64,000 nucleotides of DNA, from positions 124,802 through 188,801 of the forward strand of contig NZ_FNJN01000004.1 in the NCBI RefSeq assembly GCF_900104345.1. The letters run 5' to 3'. The translations under genes were made by a program, and so were the position numbers. The DNA comes from Microbacterium testaceum StLB037 (GTDB taxonomy: Bacteria > Actinomycetota > Actinomycetes > Actinomycetales > Microbacteriaceae). Positions 59,007-64,000 of this stretch are shown here, in pieces. A model generated the notes under the pieces. It saw only the letters and a list, made by a program, of their open reading frames with translations. It was not told the origin of the DNA and made no database searches. Each line of letters opens with the position of its first letter. Within the stretch, counting starts at the first letter, position 1.

Positions 59007-60068
59007 GTGACCCCGAGACCGCCCGCGGCCGGCACCCGCCTGTCGGGCAAGCTGGGCCTGAGTGACCGCATCTTCGCAGGCCTGCGTTCGCGCACCCTCC
59101 TCTCCACCGTCGAGGCGGGCCTCGCGCGCGTCGAGACCGAGCTCGAGGGCGAGGTGCGCAGCGCCGACAAGCTCGCCGACGTCACCGCCCGCTACCTCTA
59201 CGAGGCCGGCGGCAAGCGTGTGCGACCCATGCTCGCCATCCTCACCGCGCAGCTCGGTCAGGGCACCACGAAAGAGGTCGTCGAGGTCGCCACGGCGCTC
59301 GAGCTGACCCATCTCGGCTCGCTGTACCACGACGACGTCATGGACGGCGCCGACAAGCGCCGCGGCGTCCCGAGCGCGCAGACGGTGTGGGGCAACAACA
59401 TCGCCATCCTCACCGGCGACCTGCTCTTCGCCCGCGCGAGCCAGCTCATGGCCCGCCGCGGTGAGCGCGCGATCCAGCTGCAGGCCGACACCTTCGAGCG
59501 CCTCGTGCTCGGGCAGATGCACGAGACCGTGGGCCCGCAGGAGGGCGACGAGCCCGTCCACTTCTACCTCAAAGTGCTCGCCGACAAGACCGGTTCGCTC
59601 ATCGCCGCGGCCGCGCAGTCGGGTGTCATCTACTCGGGTGCACCCGAGGAGTTCGAGCAGCCCATGGTCGTGTTCGGAGAGAAGGCCGGAGTCGCCTTCC
59701 AGTTGCTCGACGACGTGATCGACCTGTCGCCGGATCCCTCCGAGACCGGCAAGGTCCCCGGAACCGACCTGCGCGCCGGTGTCCCGACTATGCCGTACCT
59801 GCTGCTCGGGCACCGCTCCGACGCGGCATCCGCCGATCTCCGCGCCCGCATCGACGAAGGTCAGCAGCGCATCGCCGCCGGCGCCGACTCGTCGGTGCTC
59901 GACGGACCGCTCGCCGAACTGCGCGAGCACGACACCACGCACGAGACCCTGCGCCTCGCGCACCAGTGGTCGCAAGAGGCGATCGACGCCCTCGCGCCGC
60001 TGCCCGACGGCGCCGTGCGCGAAGCGTTGACGCGCTTCGCCCGCGCCGTGGCCGACCGCTCGGCCTGA
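59007..60068 (+). CDS. Long-chain polyprenyl diphosphate synthase
   Basis: This 353-residue trans-prenyltransferase extends FPP or GGPP with isopentenyl diphosphate to the menaquinone side chain. The first Asp-rich motif is LYHDDVMDGADKRRG and the second is FQLLDDVIDLSPD, with GGKRVRPML and KTGSLIAAAAQSG between. Chain length is not certain from sequence. It lies directly after menG and before the ferredoxin reductase gene. GTG start with TAGGCT 6 nt upstream. Confidence 0.94.
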   Translation: MTPRPPAAGTRLSGKLGLSDRIFAGLRSRTLLSTVEAGLARVETELEGEVRSADKLADVTARYLYEAGGKRVRPMLAILTAQLGQGTTKEVVEVATALELTHLGSLYHDDVMDGADKRRGVPSAQTVWGNNIAILTGDLLFARASQLMARRGERAIQLQADTFERLVLGQMHETVGPQEGDEPVHFYLKVLADKTGSLIAAAAQSGVIYSGAPEEFEQPMVVFGEKAGVAFQLLDDVIDLSPDPSETGKVPGTDLRAGVPTMPYLLLGHRSDAASADLRARIDEGQQRIAAGADSSVLDGPLAELREHDTTHETLRLAHQWSQEAIDALAPLPDGAVREALTRFARAVADRSA

Positions 60069-60108
60069 CCCTTTCCCCACCCCCCCCGATCGCGATCGAG
60101 AGGAACCC

Positions 60109-61482
60109 ATGACGAAGCTGCGCCTCGCCATCGTCGGAGCCGGCCCCGCCGGCATCTACGCCGCCGACATCCTGCTGAAGTCCGAGCGTCAGTTCGACGT
60201 CTCCATCGACCTGTTCGAGCAGCTCCCGGCGCCCTACGGCCTGGTCCGCTACGGCGTCGCCCCCGACCACCCGCGCATCAAGGGCGTCGTCACGGCGCTG
60301 CGCGAAGTGCTCGACCGCGGCGACATCCGCATCTTCGGCAACGTGCGCTTCGGCGAGGACATCACCCTCGACGACCTGAAGAAGCACTACAACGCCGTCA
60401 TCTTCTCGACCGGCGCGATCCGCGACGCCGACCTCGACATCCCCGGAATCGACGCGAAGGGCTCCTACGGCGCCGCCGACTTCGTCAGCTGGTTCGACGG
60501 CCACCCCGACGTGCCGCGCGAGTGGCCGCTCGAGGCCGAGTCGGTCGCCGTGATCGGCAACGGCAACGTCGCCCTCGACGTGACCCGCATGCTGGCCAAG
60601 CACGCCGACGACCTGCTGCCCACCGAGGTGCCCGACAACGTGTACCAGGGGCTCAAGGCCTCTCCGGTCACCGACGTCCACGTCTTCGGTCGTCGAGGTC
60701 CCGCCCAGGTGAAGTTCACCCCGCTGGAGCTCCGCGAGCTCGGCGAGCTGCGCGACGTCGACATGGTCGTCTACGACGAGGACTTCGACTACGACGAGGC
60801 CTCGAAGACCGCCATCGAGACCAACAAGCAGGTCAAGGTCATCGACCGCGTGCTGCAGCAGTGGCGCACCCGCCCGGGCGTGAACAACGCCGGGGGCGAG
60901 GCGTCGCGCCGCCTGCACCTCCACTTCTGGGCGAAGCCCGTCGAGGTCGTCACCGACGACGAGGGCCGGGTGGCCGCCTTCCGCTACGAGCGCACGAAGC
61001 CCGACGCCGAGGGCGGAGTCGTCGGCACCGGCGAGATCCGCGAGGTCCCCATCCAGGCGCTGTACCGCGCGGTCGGCTACTTCGGCTCGCCCCTGAAGGA
61101 CGTCCCCTTCGACGAGCAGCACGGCGTCATCCCCAACCACGAGGGTCAGGTGCTCTCGGCCGACTCGAACTCCCGACTGCCCGGCGTCTACGCCACCGGC
61201 TGGATCAAGCGCGGTCCCGTCGGCCTCATCGGACACACCAAGTCGGATGCCATGGAGACGGTGCGCCACGTCATCAATGACCAGGCGGAGTGGTGGCGGC
61301 CCGAGCACCCCGAGGAAGAGGCCATCCCGGCTCTGCTCGAGGAGCGTGGCGTGCGCTGGACCGACCTCGACGGCTGGCACCGCCTCGACGAGCACGAGGT
61401 CGCGCTCGGCGCTCCGCACGAGCGCGCGCGCATCAAGGTCGTGCCCCGCGACGAGATGATCAAGATCTCGCGCGGCGAGTAG
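60109..61482 (+). CDS. Ferredoxin--NADP+ reductase, FprA/adrenodoxin reductase type
   Basis: This 457-residue flavoprotein transfers electrons between NADPH and ferredoxin. The FAD motif is AIVGAGPAGIYAADILL (8-24), then PYGLVRYGVAPDHPRIKGV, the NADP motif VIGNGNVALDVTRML (about 147-161) and GWIKRGPVGLIGHTKSDA near the C-terminus. GAGAGGAA precedes the ATG. A terminator follows at 61495-61530. Its electron partner is not in the window. Confidence 0.94.
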   Translation: MTKLRLAIVGAGPAGIYAADILLKSERQFDVSIDLFEQLPAPYGLVRYGVAPDHPRIKGVVTALREVLDRGDIRIFGNVRFGEDITLDDLKKHYNAVIFSTGAIRDADLDIPGIDAKGSYGAADFVSWFDGHPDVPREWPLEAESVAVIGNGNVALDVTRMLAKHADDLLPTEVPDNVYQGLKASPVTDVHVFGRRGPAQVKFTPLELRELGELRDVDMVVYDEDFDYDEASKTAIETNKQVKVIDRVLQQWRTRPGVNNAGGEASRRLHLHFWAKPVEVVTDDEGRVAAFRYERTKPDAEGGVVGTGEIREVPIQALYRAVGYFGSPLKDVPFDEQHGVIPNHEGQVLSADSNSRLPGVYATGWIKRGPVGLIGHTKSDAMETVRHVINDQAEWWRPEHPEEEAIPALLEERGVRWTDLDGWHRLDEHEVALGAPHERARIKVVPRDEMIKISRGE

Positions 61483-61494
61483 CCCTCCCCGCTG

Positions 61495-61530
61495 AAGAGC
61501 CGCCCCGTCATCGCGACGCGGGCGGCTCTT
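61495..61530 (+). terminator. Hairpin terminator after ferredoxin reductase
   Basis: AAGAGCCGCCC (61495-61505) and GGGCGGCTCTT (61520-61530), perfect 11-bp stem with a 14-nt loop. Confidence 0.75.
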
Positions 61531-61547
61531 CGCGAAAACGCCCGTCG

Positions 61548-61553
61548 TAGGCT
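61548..61553 (+). promoter_or_regulatory. -10 element of alpha/beta hydrolase gene (leaderless)
   Basis: TAGGCT, 6 nt before the ATG at 61560. Confidence 0.55.
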
Positions 61554-61559
61554 GGGGCG

Positions 61560-62522
61560 ATGGGGGAGTGGCGACCGGACGTCCTCGGCGACGGGTTCGA
61601 GCAGCAGACGCTGCCTCTCGGCGACGACGCCGAGGGCGAGGTCGTCGCGACGCTGGTCCGCTCCCGACCGCACCCCGGCGCGCGCCTCTTCGGCGACCTG
61701 CGCGACACCGACGTCCTCTACGTGCACGGCTGGTCGGACTACTTCTTCCAGACCGACCTCGCGCGCTTCTTCACCGACCGCGGGGCGCGCTTCTACGCCC
61801 TCGACCTGCGCAAGTACGGCCGGAGTCTGCGGCCCGGGCAGGCTCCGGGATACATCGCAGCCCTCGACGTCTACGACGCCGACATCGGGGCGGCCCTCGA
61901 CGCCATGGCCACGAAACGAGAGAACCGACGCCTGCTTCTGCTCGGCCACAGCACGGGGGGACTCACCCTCACGCTCTGGGCCGCGCGGCATCCCGGCGTC
62001 GCCGACGCCCTCGTGCTGAACAGCCCGTGGCTCGAACTGCAGCTCGGTCCGCTCGGACGTCAGGCCCTGGCGCCGATCGTCAACGCGCGCGCCCGCTTCG
62101 ACCCCCTCGGCACGCATCCGGTGGTCGACCTCGGCTTCTACACGCGGGCGCAACGCGATCTGGGCACTCTGCCCGACAGCCCCGAGGGCTGGCGACCGCC
62201 GCAGGGTTTTCCCACCCACCCCGGCTGGCTCGCGGCGATCATCGCGGGGCACGCGCGGGTGGCATCCGGAGTCGACGTGGGCTGCCCGGCGCTCGTGCTG
62301 CTGTCGGCGAGGTCCACGCCGGCACTCACCTGGAACGACGCGATGCGCGAGACCGACTCGGTGCTCGTGGTCGACGACATCGCCCGTTCGGCGACCCGCA
62401 TCGCGAGAACCGTCACCATCGCCCGGATCGATGGGGCGCTGCACGACGTGTTCTTATCCGCCCCGGATGCCAGGGCTCGGGCTTTCGACGCACTCGCGGC
62501 CTGGACGAGAGGTCTAGCGTAG
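61560..62522 (+). CDS. Alpha/beta hydrolase (serine aminopeptidase S33-like)
   Basis: This 320-residue serine hydrolase has oxyanion YVHGWSDYFFQTDLA, nucleophile serine in LLGHSTGGLTLTLW (about 126-139) and histidine in GALHDVFLSA; an aspartate probably lies in the LSARSTPALTW strand region. It is monoacylglycerol lipase-like in layout, but the substrate is unknown. Its motifs do not single it out as MenH. The next gene starts 20 bp after its stop, so the two could share a transcript with the acyl-CoA ligase. Confidence 0.87.
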   Translation: MGEWRPDVLGDGFEQQTLPLGDDAEGEVVATLVRSRPHPGARLFGDLRDTDVLYVHGWSDYFFQTDLARFFTDRGARFYALDLRKYGRSLRPGQAPGYIAALDVYDADIGAALDAMATKRENRRLLLLGHSTGGLTLTLWAARHPGVADALVLNSPWLELQLGPLGRQALAPIVNARARFDPLGTHPVVDLGFYTRAQRDLGTLPDSPEGWRPPQGFPTHPGWLAAIIAGHARVASGVDVGCPALVLLSARSTPALTWNDAMRETDSVLVVDDIARSATRIARTVTIARIDGALHDVFLSAPDARARAFDALAAWTRGLA

Positions 62523-62542
62523 AACGCGTTCGAAGGAGCTCC

Positions 62543-64000
62543 ATGACACCCACCGCCGCGACCGAGCGCTACCGCGCCGCCCGTGACCACCTTCTCGCCG
62601 TCCGCACCGATCCCGCCGCCGCCGCGGACTTCGTCTGGCCGAGCTTCGAGGGGGCGTTCAACTGGGCGATCGACTGGTTCGACCCGATGGCCCGCGGCAA
62701 CGACGGCACGGCGCTGATCGTCGTCGACGATGACGGAACGCACCACGAGCGCACGTTCGACGAGCTCGCGCGGCGCTCCGACCAGGTCGCCGCGTGGCTC
62801 GAGACGCGGGGCGTCCGCCGCGGCGAGACCGTGCTGCTCATGCTCGACAACCAGGTGGAGCTGTGGGAAGCCATGCTCGGCATCATGAAGCTCGGCGGCG
62901 TCATCGCCCCGACAACCACGGCGCTCGGCTCGGTCGACCTCGCCGACCGCATCGAGCGCGCCGAGATCCGCCACGTCGTCGTCGGAGCGGCGGATGCCGC
63001 CAAGTTCGACGACCTGCCCGAGGGTCTCGGTCGCATCGTCGTCGGTGGCGAGCACACGGGGTGGGCGACCTACTCGGACGCCTTCGCCGTCGAGGCGGAG
63101 CCCGCTCGGCATCCGGGGACCACTGCCGACGAGCGCCTGCTGCTGTACTTCACCTCGGGGACGACCTCGAAGCCCAAGCTCGTCGAGCACACGCACTCGT
63201 CGTACCCGGTCGGTCACCTCAGCACGATGTACTGGCTGGGGCTGCAGCCCGGCGACGTGCACCTCGCGATCAGCTCGCCCGGGTGGGCCAAGCACGCGTG
63301 GAGCCTGTTCTTCGCGCCGTGGATCGCCGGGGCGACAGTGCTCGCCCTGAACTATTCGCGCTTCTCGGCGGAGCACCTGCTCACCGAGCTCGAGAACGAC
63401 CGCGTGACGACCTTCTGCGCGCCGCCGACGGTGTGGCGCATGCTCATCCAGGCCGATCTGACCGGGCGCCGCGGGTCGCTGCGCGAGGTCGTGTCGGCGG
63501 GTGAGCCGCTCAATCCCGAGGTCATCGCCTCGGTGCAGCGCGCGTGGGGCCTCGACATCCGCGACGGGTACGGGCAGACCGAGATGACCGCGGTCGTCGC
63601 CAACACCCCGGGCGCCGACCTCGTTCCGGGCTCGATGGGGCGGCCCCTGCCCGGGTGCCCGGTCGTGCTCGTCGACCCGGTGACGGGCGAGCGCGCCGAC
63701 GAGGGCGAGATCTGCATCGACCTCACCGAGCGGCCCGTCAACCTCACGACGGGGTACGTGGGCGACCCCGAGCGCAACGCCGAGGCGTTCGCCGACGGGC
63801 TCTTCCACACCGGCGATGTGGCGCGGCGCGATGAGACGGGCAGCATCACCTATATCGGCCGTACCGACGACGTCTTCAAGGCCTCGGACTACAAGATCAG
63901 CCCGTTCGAGCTCGAGAGCGTGCTGATCGAGCATCCGGCGGTCATGGAGGCCGCGGTCGTTCCCGCGCCCGACGAGCTGCGCCTCGCGGTGCCGAAGGCC
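62543..64000 (+). CDS. Acyl-CoA synthetase / AMP-binding enzyme (3' end cut by window)
   Basis: 486 codons are visible and the frame is open at the window edge. It activates a carboxylic acid with ATP and CoA. Motifs in order: LLLYFTSGTTSKPKLVEHTH (ATP loop, about 197-216), ISSPGWAKHAW, VVSAGEPLNPEV, IRDGYGQTEMT (about 340), LFHTGDVARRDETG and YIGRTDDVFKASDYKISPFELE. Relatives include medium-chain and acetyl-CoA synthetase-like enzymes (about 550-570 residues), so roughly 80 residues with the catalytic lysine are missing. GAAGGAG lies before the ATG at 62543. Confidence 0.92.
   Translation, partial: MTPTAATERYRAARDHLLAVRTDPAAAADFVWPSFEGAFNWAIDWFDPMARGNDGTALIVVDDDGTHHERTFDELARRSDQVAAWLETRGVRRGETVLLMLDNQVELWEAMLGIMKLGGVIAPTTTALGSVDLADRIERAEIRHVVVGAADAAKFDDLPEGLGRIVVGGEHTGWATYSDAFAVEAEPARHPGTTADERLLLYFTSGTTSKPKLVEHTHSSYPVGHLSTMYWLGLQPGDVHLAISSPGWAKHAWSLFFAPWIAGATVLALNYSRFSAEHLLTELENDRVTTFCAPPTVWRMLIQADLTGRRGSLREVVSAGEPLNPEVIASVQRAWGLDIRDGYGQTEMTAVVANTPGADLVPGSMGRPLPGCPVVLVDPVTGERADEGEICIDLTERPVNLTTGYVGDPERNAEAFADGLFHTGDVARRDETGSITYIGRTDDVFKASDYKISPFELESVLIEHPAVMEAAVVPAPDELRLAVPKA

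Noticed and set aside
62522-62531. GAACGCGTTC palindrome as a LexA box
   Set aside because: LexA boxes need four bases between GAAC and GTTC; here there are two, and the downstream gene is not an SOS gene.
62138-63934. A 598-codon minus-strand frame over the last gene
   Set aside because: The plus strand carries all AMP-binding enzyme motifs and is simply open at the window edge.
1-64000. tRNA, rRNA, CRISPR arrays, insertion sequences, known riboswitches
   Set aside because: I looked in the intergenic gaps on both strands and saw no cloverleaf-like segment, repeat-spacer array, transposase or recognisable riboswitch core; a covariance-model scan would be needed to exclude weak RNAs.

Overview
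The window is about 70% GC and reads as a core chromosomal segment of a high-GC actinobacterium, most likely a Microbacterium or another Microbacteriaceae. The reasons are GTG-rich starts, many -10 elements of the form TAGRCT lying exactly 6 nt before a start codon (leaderless transcripts), the 32-residue actinobacterial ribosomal protein bS22, a complete menaquinone pathway block, an archaeal-type AspRS and LAxTG wall anchoring. I see no tRNA, rRNA, CRISPR array, insertion sequence or prophage. I annotate 68 protein-coding genes; four of them (a leader peptide, bS22 and two 59-residue paralogues) and one 47-residue membrane protein are very short.

Layout. 0-5.4 kb holds small accessory and regulatory genes: a DUF4188/MerR divergent pair around a symmetric operator, DUF4287, two GNAT acetyltransferases, an HhH-GPD glycosylase, and a winged-helix regulator preceded by a leaderless, cysteine-rich leader peptide. 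5.5-9.7 kb is sbcDC (DNA end processing). 9.8-24.4 kb carries an MFS exporter, a nucleosidase, an aldo-keto reductase, small membrane proteins, DUF427, nadE, a TM0106-type nuclease-helicase, upp, tadA, an LLM oxidoreductase, an alpha/beta hydrolase, proC and DUF1905. 24.5-28.6 kb holds a K+ uptake pair (trkA/trkH type), an ArsR-type regulator, an excisionase-like HTH protein with bS22, and small redox proteins.

28.6-33.6 kb is the most unusual stretch. A Zur-type palindrome precedes a two-gene operon encoding a membrane-anchored S53 (sedolisin) peptidase and a wall-anchored three-repeat LAxTG protein. Opposite to it lies an ABC ATPase-like protein that has lost the Walker A lysine and several other catalytic residues. 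33.6-36.3 kb holds aspS, a small membrane protein and a DedA protein. 36.3-41.0 kb is a full system II cytochrome c biogenesis operon (TlpA/ResA-like, CcdA, ResB, CcsB) led by a histidine phosphatase. A gene-free, repeat-bearing 0.5 kb follows. 41.5-47.2 kb is an efflux locus: YhgE/Pip and MMPL proteins, the latter ending in a degenerate ABC-like domain, divergent from a TetR regulator with two abutting palindromic operators.

47.2-61.5 kb is the menaquinone block: menC, menB, menE, menA, menD, menF, menG and the polyprenyl diphosphate synthase for the side chain, interleaved with small membrane proteins, PPK2, DUF402, two paralogous 59-residue genes and an FprA-type ferredoxin-NADP reductase. 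MenH and the DHNA-CoA thioesterase are not recognisable here. The cytochrome c and menaquinone genes together serve the electron transport chain, and from memory their general order resembles M. tuberculosis Rv0500 to Rv0562. The window ends inside an acyl-CoA synthetase.
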